A stretch of 64,000 nucleotides of DNA from Mesorhizobium amorphae (GTDB taxonomy: Bacteria > Pseudomonadota > Alphaproteobacteria > Rhizobiales > Rhizobiaceae). The stretch is from the NCBI RefSeq assembly GCF_014843845.1, contig NZ_JHQS01000051.1, positions 372,001-436,000 of the forward strand, written 5' to 3'. Every line of letters starts with the position of its first letter. The stretch's first letter is position 1. Shown in pieces: positions 24,217 to 33,349 of the stretch. The notes below the pieces were generated by a model. The model made no database searches. It had not been told where the DNA came from and worked only from the letters and a program-made list of their open reading frames with translations. The translations under genes were made by a program, and so were the position numbers.

Positions 24217-25359
24217 TTACAGTCCGAACCAGCGGGCACGGCGGCTCGATTTAAAAACCTCCTTGTCCGCGCGCAAGGCGACCGACGGCTCGTGGTAGGT
24301 TCCGGTCGGCTTTGGGCCGGAGAAGAAATCCACCTCGACCTTGCCGATGCGTCCGCCGCCGAACTCGATATAGCAGGTGCCGAACCCATCATACTGCGTT
24401 CCGTTGCCGGTCTTGCGCAGCCTGGCGATCAGGTCGCTGGCCACGGCGCGCGCGGCCCCTTCGGCGAACACACCGGCTTTCGGCGTGCCGGTGTTGGCGC
24501 CGTCGCCTACCGCGTAGACGCCGGGATAGCGGGTTTCCAATGTCCGCGGATTGACCGGGATCCAGCCGTTCTCGGCCATGCCGCTGTCGATCACCACGTC
24601 GGGCACGCGATGCCTGGGGACGCCGAGGAACAGGTCGAATTGCATCTCGACCCCGTCGTCGAGAATGGCGACCTTCCGGGCATTGTCGATCGAGGCGATG
24701 CGGCGGCCGGGGATGAAGCCGATATTGCGCTCGACGAAGGCGGCCACCAGCGCACGGGAGGTTTCGGGCGATGGTGGCACCGGGCTCGGCAGCGGCAGCA
24801 CGAAGCTGATCTCGCAGGCACCGCGCACACCGCGATTGACCAGATAGTCGTGCAGCATAAGGGCGCATTCGCTGGGCGCCGGCGGGCATTTGTAGGGCGC
24901 GCCGCAGACCCCGACCAATGCCTTTCCTTTGGTGAAGGTGGGCAGCACGTCGCGCAGGCGCTCGGCGCCGGCGACCGTATAGAATTCGTTGGCGCCCGCC
25001 AGCCCCGGCGTGGCGTCGAAATCATAGTCGGCACCAAGCGCCACGATCAGGAAGTCGGCCTCATGCACGCCGCCATCGGTGGTGACCCGCCGGTTTTCGG
25101 CATCGATGGCGGTGACCGTCTGCCTGAGCAGGCGCACGCCCGGTTTCACGAAGTTGCGGTACGGCATGCGCACAGCATCCGCCGTCTTGTGGCCGAACAT
25201 GACGTCGAGCTTTGAAAAACCGAAGACGAAAGCGTCGCTCTTGTCGATCAAGGTCACGTCGATGTCCGCACCGAAAGTCTCGGACAACAGGGTGGTGAGT
25301 TCGAGGCCGCCAAAACCCGCCCCAAGGACAAGGACGCGCGGCTTGCTTGTTGTGTTCAT
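24217..25359 (-). CDS. FAD-dependent pyridine-nucleotide/sulfide:quinone oxidoreductase-like protein
   Basis: A 380-residue two-dinucleotide-binding-domain flavoprotein: RVLVLGAGFGGLELTTLL at the N-terminus, the second nucleotide site FTKGKALVGVCGAPYKCPPAPSE (around residues 145-170) and YAVGDGANTGTPKAGVFAEG near the FAD. This pattern fits the sulfide:quinone reductase/FCSD/NDH-2 superfamily. A full set of SQR redox cysteines is not evident: Cys near CGAPYKCPP is present, but other positions are unclear. The substrate is unassigned. It is convergent with the reductase pair. Confidence 0.8.
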   Translation of the reverse strand: MNTTSKPRVLVLGAGFGGLELTTLLSETFGADIDVTLIDKSDAFVFGFSKLDVMFGHKTADAVRMPYRNFVKPGVRLLRQTVTAIDAENRRVTTDGGVHEADFLIVALGADYDFDATPGLAGANEFYTVAGAERLRDVLPTFTKGKALVGVCGAPYKCPPAPSECALMLHDYLVNRGVRGACEISFVLPLPSPVPPSPETSRALVAAFVERNIGFIPGRRIASIDNARKVAILDDGVEMQFDLFLGVPRHRVPDVVIDSGMAENGWIPVNPRTLETRYPGVYAVGDGANTGTPKAGVFAEGAARAVASDLIARLRKTGNGTQYDGFGTCYIEFGGGRIGKVEVDFFSGPKPTGTYHEPSVALRADKEVFKSSRRARWFGL

Positions 25360-25523
25360 TTTCCCCTCCTTTGTGTTGCCGCATGCAAAATGCGGCCCCT
25401 GTGGCCGTCCGGCGTTATGCGATGCCGGTTGGGCCAGGACAGCAGCGTAGCAGTGTCCTCGGCAAAGATCACGGTAAGGAAAATTTCGATCGGTGTGAAA
25501 AGGGCGCAGCCAGCTGGGCGATG
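25360..25523. other. intergenic region, no gene
   Basis: This 164-bp stretch lies between the FAD oxidoreductase and the 3' end of the methylamine operon, both on the minus strand. It must hold the FAD oxidoreductase promoter. I see no clear terminator or repeat. Confidence 0.5.
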
Positions 25524-27974
25524 CTACATGCGCACCCGTTCCGCCTTCGGATCATACATCGGCCTCAGCGATACCTCGGCGGCAAAGCGCTCGCCGGCGA
25601 TCTCGATCTCGTAGGACGAGGCCAGCACGTCCGCCTCGCTCTCGCCCTTGCAGGGCACATAGCCGAGCCCCACGGCGCCACCGAGATGATGGCCGTAATT
25701 GCCCGAGGTGATCGGGCCGACGATCTTGCCATCGCGCAGGATCGCCTCGTTGTGGAAGAGCAAGGGTTGCGGGTCCTTCAGTTGGAACTGGACGAGCCGG
25801 CGTGACAGACCGGCATCCTTCTTCCGCAGCACGGCATCGCGGCCGAGGAAATCGCCCTTGGCCGTCTTCACGGCAAAGCCGAGGCCGGCTTCCAGCACAT
25901 TGTCCTCGTCGGTGATGTCGTGGCCGAAATGGCGGAAGGCCTTTTCGATGCGGCAAGAGTCCAGCGTATGCAGGCCGCAGAGTTTCAGGCCGACATCGGC
26001 GCCGGCGTCCGAGATGGCCTCGAAGACATGGGCTGCCTGGTCGGTCGAGACATAAAGCTCCCAGCCGAGTTCGCCGACATAGGTGACGCGATGGGCGCGG
26101 GCGAGGCCCATGCCGATTTCCATCTCCTGAAACGTCCCGAATGGGTTGGTTTCGTTGGAGAAATCGTTCGGGCTTACCTTCTGAATCAGTTTCCGCGCGT
26201 CCGGGCCCATCAGGCAGAGCACGGTCTCGGCGGCGGTGACGTCGGTGATGACGACGAACTCGTCGGCAAGATGCTTGCGCAGCCATGCCAGGTCGCGTTG
26301 CAGCGTCGCGCCCGGCACGACGAGGAAATAGGCCGTTTCCGACAGACGCGAGACGGTGAGGTCGCTTTCGATGCCGCCGCGCTGGTTGAGCATCTGGGTG
26401 TAGACGATCTTGCCCGGCGCGACGTCCATATCGTTGGCGCAAAGCCTTTGCAGGAAGGCGCAGGCGTCCCGACCCTCGACGCGGATCTTGCCGAACGAGG
26501 TCATGTCGAACAGCCCGACGCCGTTGCGGACAGCGAGATGTTCCTCGCGCTGGTTGTCGAACCAGTTCTGCCGTTTCCAGGAATAGCGGTATTCGCGCTC
26601 CTGGCCTTCTCGGGCGAACCAGTTGGCGCGCTCCCAGCCGGCAACCTCGCCGAACACGGCGCCGCGCGCCTTCAGCTGTTCATGCAGCGGCGAGCGCCTG
26701 ATATTGCGAGAGGTCGCCATCTGGCGAAAAGGGAAATGGTCGGCATAGAGCAGGCCGAGCGTTTCGGAGACGCGCTCCTTGAGATAGCGGCGGTTCTTCT
26801 GGAACGGCTGAGCGCGGCGGATGTCGACTTCCCAGAGGTCGAACGGCGCTTCGCCGTCGTTGATCCACTGCGCCAGCGCCATGCCGGCGCCGCCGGAGGA
26901 AACGATGCCGATCGAATTGTAGCCGGTCGCCATCCAGTAGCCAGACAGCTCCGGCGCCTCGCCGAGATAGTAGCGGTCGTCAGGGGTAAAACTCTCGGGA
27001 CCGTTGAAGAAAGTGTGGATGCCGGCGGTCGCCAGCATCGGCATGCGGTTGACGCCCATTTCGAGGATCGGCTCGAAATGCTCCATGTCCTCCGGCAGCT
27101 GGTCGAAGCAGAAATCCTCGCGGATGCCGTCCATGCCCCAGGGCTTGGCCACCGGCTCGAAAGCGCCAAGCATCATCTTGCCGGCGTCCTCCTTGTAGTA
27201 AGCGCATTCGTCGGGCACGCGCAGTACCGGCAGCCGGGAGAGACCCGGAATTGGTTCGGTGACCAGATAAAAATGCTCGCAGGCGTGCAGCGGGATGGTG
27301 ACGCCATTCTGCGCCCCGAGCTCGCGTGCCCACATACCGGCGCAGTTGACGACGATGTCGGCCTCGATGGTGCCTTGCTCTTCGCCTTGCGCCCAGGACA
27401 CGCCGGTGACGCGGCCATTCTTGGTGTGAACCTTGGTGACCTTCACGTTCTCGATGATGGTCGCGCCGCGCTGACGCGCGCCCTTGGCCAGAGCCATGGC
27501 AATGTTGGCCGGGTCGCACTGGCCGTCGAGCGGCAGGTGCACCGCGCCGACGACATCCGAAATGTTCAGATGTGGGTACATCTGCTTGACTTCATTCGGC
27601 GAAATCTCGCGCACGTCGACATCGAAGGCACGGGCCAGCGATGCCTGCCGGTAGATCTCGTGCTTGCGCTCTTCGGTCAGAGCCACGGTGATCGAGCCGA
27701 CCTGGCGCATGCCGGTGCCGACCTCGGTCTCGGCCTCCAGCTTGACGTAGAGGTCGGCCGAATATTTCGCCAGCCGCGTCATGTTCTGCGAACCGCGCAA
27801 CTGGCCGATCAGGCCGGCGGCATGCCAGGTCGTGCCCGATGTCAGCTGCTTGCGTTCGAGCAGCACGATGTCGGTCCAGCCGAGCTTGGCGAGATGGTAG
27901 GCGACCGAACAGCCGGAGACGCCGCCGCCGATGATGAGCGCGCGGGCTTTGGTGGGGATGGTCTTGGCGCTCAT
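25524..27974 (-). CDS. dimethylglycine/sarcosine dehydrogenase-like flavoprotein (DAO + GcvT domains), enzyme A
   Basis: An 816-residue two-part enzyme. Residues 1-390 form a DAO-type FAD domain (ALIIGGGVSGCSVAYHLAK), with His51 in SGTTWHAAGL at the position that is covalently flavinylated in mitochondrial dimethylglycine dehydrogenase. Residues 430-815 form GcvT/aminomethyltransferase-like domains (VGLFDMTSFGKIRVEG, YVGELGWELYV, GLHTLDSCRIEKAFRHFGHD) that capture the released one-carbon unit on tetrahydrofolate. The expected reaction is oxidative N-demethylation of a secondary or tertiary N-methyl amine. It is the last gene of the five-gene operon and its ATG overlaps the aminotransferase stop. 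Confidence 0.88.
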   Translation of the reverse strand: MSAKTIPTKARALIIGGGVSGCSVAYHLAKLGWTDIVLLERKQLTSGTTWHAAGLIGQLRGSQNMTRLAKYSADLYVKLEAETEVGTGMRQVGSITVALTEERKHEIYRQASLARAFDVDVREISPNEVKQMYPHLNISDVVGAVHLPLDGQCDPANIAMALAKGARQRGATIIENVKVTKVHTKNGRVTGVSWAQGEEQGTIEADIVVNCAGMWARELGAQNGVTIPLHACEHFYLVTEPIPGLSRLPVLRVPDECAYYKEDAGKMMLGAFEPVAKPWGMDGIREDFCFDQLPEDMEHFEPILEMGVNRMPMLATAGIHTFFNGPESFTPDDRYYLGEAPELSGYWMATGYNSIGIVSSGGAGMALAQWINDGEAPFDLWEVDIRRAQPFQKNRRYLKERVSETLGLLYADHFPFRQMATSRNIRRSPLHEQLKARGAVFGEVAGWERANWFAREGQEREYRYSWKRQNWFDNQREEHLAVRNGVGLFDMTSFGKIRVEGRDACAFLQRLCANDMDVAPGKIVYTQMLNQRGGIESDLTVSRLSETAYFLVVPGATLQRDLAWLRKHLADEFVVITDVTAAETVLCLMGPDARKLIQKVSPNDFSNETNPFGTFQEMEIGMGLARAHRVTYVGELGWELYVSTDQAAHVFEAISDAGADVGLKLCGLHTLDSCRIEKAFRHFGHDITDEDNVLEAGLGFAVKTAKGDFLGRDAVLRKKDAGLSRRLVQFQLKDPQPLLFHNEAILRDGKIVGPITSGNYGHHLGGAVGLGYVPCKGESEADVLASSYEIEIAGERFAAEVSLRPMYDPKAERVRM

Positions 27975-29152
27975 GCGGCCTCGCGGCGGTAGCTGGACAC
28001 GAAACGGCGCAGGCGCCGTGCTGCTTCCAACAGCACAGGCTCGGGCTGGCAGAGGCTGACGCGGATGTGGCCGGCGGCGGCCTCACCGAAGCTGGAACCC
28101 GGCATCACGCCGACCTTTTCCTCATTGAGGAAGGCAAAGGCGAATTTCTCGTCGTCGGGCTCGATGGCACTGATATCGAGCATGACATACATGCCGCCCT
28201 CGGATCCGCGCACGGTGACGTTGTTCATGCCGCGCATGGCGTCGAGCAATACGGTGCGCCGCGCCGCATAGCGTTCGGCGATCTCCCTGACGCCATAGCC
28301 GTTCTCGAGCGCCTCGGCACAAGCGATGCTGATGAAGGCCGGCAGGCCGTAGGTGGTCACCAGATTGAGGTTGACCAGCAGCGAGATCATCGTCTCCGGG
28401 CCGGTCAGCCAGCCCATGCGCCAGCCGGTCATGCCATGGCTCTTGGACATCGAATTGATGACCAGCGTGCGCTCGGCCATGCCGGGCAGGGCGCGCGGCG
28501 ACAAATGCTCACCGCCGCCTAGCGTCCAATAGACCTCGTCGGACAGCAGCCAGAGGTCATGTTCCCGGCATATCTGCGCCAGCTCTTCGAGGTGCTGGCG
28601 CGAATAGACAGCGCCCGTCGGGTTGTTCGGCGTGTTGATGAGGATGGCGCGCGTGTTCGGCCGGATTGCCGCACGAATCATATCGGCGTGCGGCTGGAAA
28701 CCATCCTCGGCGGGGGTCTCGACGACGGTAAAGTCGGCGCCCGCCGCGCTGAAGGTGTTGGGATAGGTCGCGTAGTAGGGGGCAACCACGATGGCATGGT
28801 CGCCCTTGTCGAGAACGGCCTGCACGGCGGCATAGAGCGCTGCCTGCCCGCCCGGCGTGGCGATGACCTGGTCGGGATTTGTCGGGATGCCGGTGCAGGC
28901 GGTTGAGGCCGCCGCCATCGCCTTGCGCAGGCGCGGCAGGCCGGGCAGCGGCGTGTAGTGGTGATTGCTGCCGCGAACCGCGGTCACGCAGGCTTCGATG
29001 GTCTGCTCCGGCGTGTCGAAATCATGGTCGCCGACCGACAGCATGATGATGTCCTCGCCGGCCTGCTTGCGGGTCCAGGCGGCGAAATGAACCTCCCATC
29101 CGTCCTTGCCGGACGGCACGATGCCGGTGATGCGGGACGAGGGTCTGGGCAT
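27971..29152 (-). CDS. class I/II PLP-dependent aminotransferase
   Basis: A 393-residue fold-type I aminotransferase: MLSVGDHDFDTPEQTIEA, TPGGQAALYAAVQA, INTPNNPTGAVYSR, LWLLSDEVYW and the PLP-lysine segment NSMSKSHGMTGWRMGWL. Substrate specificity cannot be read from sequence. Lying between a homocysteine methyltransferase and an N-demethylating flavoenzyme, it may process the amino acid left after demethylation. Start and stop overlap those of its neighbours (TAATG and ATGA), so it is clearly part of the operon. Confidence 0.88.
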   Translation of the reverse strand: MPRPSSRITGIVPSGKDGWEVHFAAWTRKQAGEDIIMLSVGDHDFDTPEQTIEACVTAVRGSNHHYTPLPGLPRLRKAMAAASTACTGIPTNPDQVIATPGGQAALYAAVQAVLDKGDHAIVVAPYYATYPNTFSAAGADFTVVETPAEDGFQPHADMIRAAIRPNTRAILINTPNNPTGAVYSRQHLEELAQICREHDLWLLSDEVYWTLGGGEHLSPRALPGMAERTLVINSMSKSHGMTGWRMGWLTGPETMISLLVNLNLVTTYGLPAFISIACAEALENGYGVREIAERYAARRTVLLDAMRGMNNVTVRGSEGGMYVMLDISAIEPDDEKFAFAFLNEEKVGVMPGSSFGEAAAGHIRVSLCQPEPVLLEAARRLRRFVSSYRREAA

Positions 29153-30051
29153 TATTGAACTCCCGAAATCTGGTAGCCGGCCTGTTCGAGCCGGTCGCGC
29201 AAGGCGGCGATATGGGTGGGGCTGACTTCGCAGCAGCCGCCAACGATGCTAGCGCCGGCCTCGACCCAGCCGATCGCCTGGTCGGCATAGGCCGCCGGAT
29301 CGAGATCGTGGCGCGCATGCAGCACCTCGACGGTGCCGCCATGTTTGAGAGCCTCGACCGAGGTGAAGCCGTTGGCATAGGCGCCGACCGGGCCGCCCAG
29401 CGCGATCAGCTCGGGCAGTGCGGCGCTGACGGCTTCGGGCCGACAGCAATTGATCAGCCGTGCGGCGAGCGGCAGGCCGTCGAGCGCGCCGGACGCCGTC
29501 GCGATCGCTTCGCCGCTGCGCAGGCGTGGTGCGCCATGGTCGGCGAGCGTCCACGACACCCAGACCGGCTTGCCGCTTTCCGATGCAGCGGTGACGGCGG
29601 CGCGGGCCTCGTCGGTCGAGGCCATGGTTTCGCACAGGAACAGGTCGACACCATCCGCCTGCTCGGAGACGATGCGGCGATAGGTGTCGAGCGTCTCCTG
29701 GTAGGAGATGGTCAGCGCCGGTGCATAGCTGCCGAACAACGGCGACAGGCAGCCGGCGATGGTTGCCTCTCCGGCTTGCTCGGCGGCCTGCCTTGCCAGC
29801 TCGATGCCGCGCTTCTGCAGCGGCTTGAACAGGTCTTCTGCTCCTTCCCGCGCGAGCCGCTCCGGTGTCGCCGAATAGGTGTTGATGGTGATGACGCGGG
29901 CGCCGGCACGGATGAATTCCGCATGCAGGTCGCGCACCAGATCCGGCTCGTCGATCAGCACCCTGGCCGACCACAGCGGCGTCGGTTCGGACTTGCTGCG
30001 GCGAACCAATTCCTGGCCCATTCCGCCATCGGTGAGGATGACCGTCTTCAT
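29152..30051 (-). CDS. homocysteine S-methyltransferase family protein
   Basis: A 299-residue Zn-dependent methyltransferase barrel of the BHMT/MmuM family. Zn ligands are Cys in INCC (202/203) and GGCC (273/274); LTDGGMGQELVRR is at the N-terminus. It would move a methyl group from betaine, S-methylmethionine or a similar donor to homocysteine. In this operon, next to N-demethylating enzymes, betaine is the more attractive donor, because its product would be dimethylglycine. The ATG at 30051 has an AAAGG site and overlaps the upstream stop by 4 nt. Confidence 0.85.
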   Translation of the reverse strand: MKTVILTDGGMGQELVRRSKSEPTPLWSARVLIDEPDLVRDLHAEFIRAGARVITINTYSATPERLAREGAEDLFKPLQKRGIELARQAAEQAGEATIAGCLSPLFGSYAPALTISYQETLDTYRRIVSEQADGVDLFLCETMASTDEARAAVTAASESGKPVWVSWTLADHGAPRLRSGEAIATASGALDGLPLAARLINCCRPEAVSAALPELIALGGPVGAYANGFTSVEALKHGGTVEVLHARHDLDPAAYADQAIGWVEAGASIVGGCCEVSPTHIAALRDRLEQAGYQISGVQ

Positions 30052-32501
30052 GCGCGCAGCCTTTCGTTCTTCGGGTCCCACAGCGGCTCGTCCTTCTGCA
30101 CGACTGCCTGAAAACGGTCGCCGAAGATCTCGACCTCGACAGCGGTTCCGGGCTCTGTCAGGTCGGCGCGCAGCATGCCGAGCGCAATCGACTTGTCGAT
30201 GCGATGACCCCAGCCACCGGACGTCGTCTCGCCGACGATCTGGCCGTCATGCCAAAGCGTCGACATATAGGGCGCATCGCAATCGCCGGGGTTCTCGACC
30301 ACCAGCGTGACGAAGCGCTTCTTCACGCCTTGCTGCTTCTCGTTGAGCAGTGCTGCCTTGCCGCGGAAGGCGGGCTTGTCCCATTTGACGAAGCGCTCCA
30401 GCCCACCCTGCAGGATCGAATAGTCGGTCGACAGGTCACCCTTCCAGGCGCGGTAGCCTTTTTCCAGCCGGAGCGAATCCAGCGCATACATACCGAACGG
30501 TTTCAGGCCGTGCTTCTGGCCGGCGGTCCAGACGGCCTCGAAGACCGTGGCGGTGTCGCCAACTTTGGTGTGAATTTCCCAGCCGAGCTCGCCGGCGAAG
30601 GACACGCGCACCAGCTTGGCCCAGTGTCCGGCGATGCTGGTTTCCTGATGGGTGAGCCAGGGGAGCGAAAGGTCAGCGGCACAAACCTCGGCGAGGATCT
30701 TGCGCGAGTTGGGACCGGCGAGGATCTGCGTCGAATATTCCTCGGTCCGGTCGATCAGCGTGAATGGCGCATCCCCAAGCATGCGTGACTTCAGCCATTC
30801 GAAATCATGCCATTGCGCCACTGCCGCGGTGATCAGCGTCATCTGGTCCTCGCCGTGGCGCACGACCGACATTTCGGTGACGATGCGGCCCCTGTCGTCC
30901 GAGAAATAGACGAGCCCGATGCGGCCCGGCTTCGGGACCAGGCCAGTGACCTGGAGGCTCAGCCAATCGGCGGCGCCGGGACCTTCGAGGTTGAAGCGCG
31001 AGAAGCCCGGCAGGTCCAGAATGCCGGCAGCATCGCGCACCGCCAGGCACTCTTCACGCACGCGGTGTTGCCACGGCCCGTCGCGGCGGAAGGTCAGCGT
31101 CGATTCCTCCGAGACATCGTCGCCCGGCTGTGCATACCACGTGGCGCGCTCCCAGCCATTGTAGGCGTCGAAGCGGCCGCCGAGCGCCTTGATGCGATCA
31201 TGCAGCGGCGACAGCTTGCGGTCGCGTGCCGCGGGCCAGGCATGGCGCGGGAACTGGATGGCGTATTCGTTGCCGTAGATCTCCATGCCCTTGGCGACGC
31301 AATAGTCGGATGCGGCGGCGTGCGACGTGAAGCGGCGCGGGTCGCAGGACCACATGTCCCATTCCGTCTGGCCTTGCGTGACCCATTCGGCCAGCACCTT
31401 GCCGGCGCCGCCGCCCTGCGCGATGCCGAAGGTGAAGACGCAGGCCTCGAAGGCGTTCGGTACGCCGGGCATCGGTCCGATCAGCGGGTTGCCGTCCGGC
31501 GCATAGGGGATCGGGCCGTTGATGACCTTGGACAGGCCGGCCGTGCCGAGGATCGGCACGCGGGCGACGGCGTCGGCGAGGTAGTGCTCGAGACGGTCGA
31601 GATCGTCGGGGAACAGCTGGAAGGAAAAATCCTCCGGCATCGGGTCATTGTGGGTCGCCCAGTGCGCACGGCAATTGCGCTCATAGGGGCCGAGATTCAT
31701 GCCGGTCTTTTCCTGACGCAAATAGTAGGAGGTGTCGACGTCGCGCAGCAGCGGCAGTTTTTTCCCCTGTTCCTTGCTCCAGGCGGCGAGCTCGGGGATC
31801 TCCTCAAACAATATGTACTGATGACTCATCACCATCATCGGCACTTCGCGGCCGAACATTTTGCCGACCTCGGCGGCACGGTAGCCGGCGGCGTTGACGA
31901 CGATCTCGCAGCGGATCTCGCCCTGGGCGGTCTCGACCACCCATTCGTCGTTCTCGCGGCGCACGCCGGTGACCGGGCAGAAGCGGATGATCTTGGCCCC
32001 CATGTCGCGTGCGCCCTTGGCCAGCGCCTGCGTCAACTGCGCCGGATCGATGTCGCCGTCGCTCGGGTCGTAGAGCGCGCCCTTCAGCTCATGCGTTTCG
32101 ATGAACGGGTAGCGGCGCTTGATCTCATCGAGGCCGACAACGTCGATGTCCATGCCCTGGTAGCGGCCCATGCCCTTGGCGCGCTGGAACTCCTGCATGC
32201 GTTCTTTGGAGTGGGCGAGCCTGAGCGAGCCGGTGACGTGGTAGTTCATAGGGTAGTCGACCGCGTCGGCCAGCCCGCGATAGAGCTCGGTCGAATAGCG
32301 CTGCATGTTCATCAGCGACCATGACGAGGAGAAGGTCGGCACGTTGCCGGCGGCGTGCCAGGTCGAGCCGGAGGTCAGCTCGTTCTTTTCCAGCAGCACG
32401 CAGTCGGTCCACCCCGCCTTGGCAAGGTGGTATAGCGAAGAGGTGCCGACGACACCGCCTCCGATGATCACCACGCGTGCCGTGGTCGGCAAACCGGCCA
32501 T
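30048..32501 (-). CDS. dimethylglycine/sarcosine dehydrogenase-like flavoprotein (DAO + GcvT domains), enzyme B
   Basis: An 817-residue DAO-GcvT enzyme. FAD motif VVIIGGGVVGTSSLYHLAK; His49 in SGSTWHAAGN at the covalent-FAD position; GcvT region with DLPGFSRFNLEGPGA, SFAGELGWEIHT and ALDSLRLEKGYRAWKGD. It is a paralogue of enzyme A with clearly different sequence, so probably a different N-methyl substrate. The ATG at 32501 has a strong GGAGGAG site; the in-frame TTG upstream (32519) does not. It follows the XRE-cupin regulator by 18 nt and starts the enzymatic part of the operon. Confidence 0.88.
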   Translation of the reverse strand: MAGLPTTARVVIIGGGVVGTSSLYHLAKAGWTDCVLLEKNELTSGSTWHAAGNVPTFSSSWSLMNMQRYSTELYRGLADAVDYPMNYHVTGSLRLAHSKERMQEFQRAKGMGRYQGMDIDVVGLDEIKRRYPFIETHELKGALYDPSDGDIDPAQLTQALAKGARDMGAKIIRFCPVTGVRRENDEWVVETAQGEIRCEIVVNAAGYRAAEVGKMFGREVPMMVMSHQYILFEEIPELAAWSKEQGKKLPLLRDVDTSYYLRQEKTGMNLGPYERNCRAHWATHNDPMPEDFSFQLFPDDLDRLEHYLADAVARVPILGTAGLSKVINGPIPYAPDGNPLIGPMPGVPNAFEACVFTFGIAQGGGAGKVLAEWVTQGQTEWDMWSCDPRRFTSHAAASDYCVAKGMEIYGNEYAIQFPRHAWPAARDRKLSPLHDRIKALGGRFDAYNGWERATWYAQPGDDVSEESTLTFRRDGPWQHRVREECLAVRDAAGILDLPGFSRFNLEGPGAADWLSLQVTGLVPKPGRIGLVYFSDDRGRIVTEMSVVRHGEDQMTLITAAVAQWHDFEWLKSRMLGDAPFTLIDRTEEYSTQILAGPNSRKILAEVCAADLSLPWLTHQETSIAGHWAKLVRVSFAGELGWEIHTKVGDTATVFEAVWTAGQKHGLKPFGMYALDSLRLEKGYRAWKGDLSTDYSILQGGLERFVKWDKPAFRGKAALLNEKQQGVKKRFVTLVVENPGDCDAPYMSTLWHDGQIVGETTSGGWGHRIDKSIALGMLRADLTEPGTAVEVEIFGDRFQAVVQKDEPLWDPKNERLRA

Positions 32502-32519
32502 GTTCTCCTCCAACTTCAA

Positions 32520-33107
32520 TCAATATACAGGCGGCGAAACCACCCAGATGACCACCGCCGGCTCGGCGCCGGGATTGCGCCAGCGGAACGGCTTGCCCTC
32601 GAAGCGAAAGGAGTCGCCCTCGGCAAGCCGGTGCCAGACGCCCGATATCTCTATGTCGAAGGTGCCGGACGCGACATAGCCGGCTTCCTCCGTCGGCCGA
32701 CGCGCCTCGGTCTTCAACTCAGCGCCCGGCGCGAAGACCGAACGCAGCATCTCGAAGCTACCGCCGAGATCGGGTGACAGAAGCTCCTCCACCAGCCCGG
32801 AATCGCTTGTGCCAAGCCTGCGCCGGCTGCCGGCGCGCACGACAACGCCGCGCTCTCTTTCGATCGGCACGTCGTGGCTGAAGAACAGGCTGACCGGCAC
32901 GCCGAACAGGTCGGCGAAGGCCCTGAGGTCACCGAGCGAAGGGATCGACAGGCCGCGCTCGACCTGGCTGACCCAGCCAACGGAGCGGCCGAGCCTGAGG
33001 CCGATCTCGGCCAGCGTCAGCCCGCGCGCCTTGCGCAGCGCGCGGATGTCGCCAGCCAGCAGCCGTTCGCTGCTCTCTTGCTCCGATCTGACGGCGGTTG
33101 AGGCCAA
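32520..33107 (-). CDS. XRE-family regulator with C-terminal cupin domain, first gene of the methylamine operon
   Basis: A 195-residue two-domain regulator. The XRE HTH is at residues ~17-72 (IRALRKARGLTLAEIGLRLG, GWVSQVERGLSIPSLGDLR) and the cupin at ~120-190 (EEAGYVASGTFDIEI, AEGDSFRFEGKPFRWRNPG). Such proteins (PuuR-like) sense amines or amino acids through the cupin. The start is taken as TTG at 33107 with a GAGAG ribosome-binding site; a TTG at 33137 is in frame but would place repeated operator sequence inside the gene. It lies 18 nt upstream of enzyme B, so it is cotranscribed and probably autoregulated. Confidence 0.82.
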   Translation of the reverse strand: MASTAVRSEQESSERLLAGDIRALRKARGLTLAEIGLRLGRSVGWVSQVERGLSIPSLGDLRAFADLFGVPVSLFFSHDVPIERERGVVVRAGSRRRLGTSDSGLVEELLSPDLGGSFEMLRSVFAPGAELKTEARRPTEEAGYVASGTFDIEISGVWHRLAEGDSFRFEGKPFRWRNPGAEPAVVIWVVSPPVY

Positions 33108-33120
33108 GCCATTCTCTCGA

Positions 33121-33182
33121 TGAAAAAATCCGGTCAAATTTCATGAGAGACCAGCACTATGAAAAAATCAAGAGGATTTTCA
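33121..33182 (-). promoter_or_regulatory. likely XRE-cupin operator: direct repeats plus inverted repeat
   Basis: Just upstream of the regulator start, the perfect 10-mer TGAAAAAATC occurs at 33121-33130 and again at 33160-33169, and GATTTTCA at 33175-33182 pairs with the second copy as an inverted repeat. The A/T-rich palindromic layout between the regulator and the divergent nitroreductase fits an autoregulatory operator. Confidence 0.55.
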
Positions 33183-33349
33183 CAAGACCACAAGATTTGC
33201 TTGCGCCATTTTGACGGTTCATGCAAAGGCTCGACCCACGAACGGCGGGTGGGGACGTCCGGTCGAGGACCAGGTATTTGGAATTCGCGCGTGGGTCCTA
33301 TCCGGAAGCCGGTCCCGGTTTCCCAAGGCCATGCGTCAAGGGACGGCCC

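Noticed and set aside
25920..27992. 690-codon open frame opposite DAO-GcvT enzyme A
   Set aside because: Shadow frame of a conserved flavoenzyme; composition is biased and there is no independent start signal.
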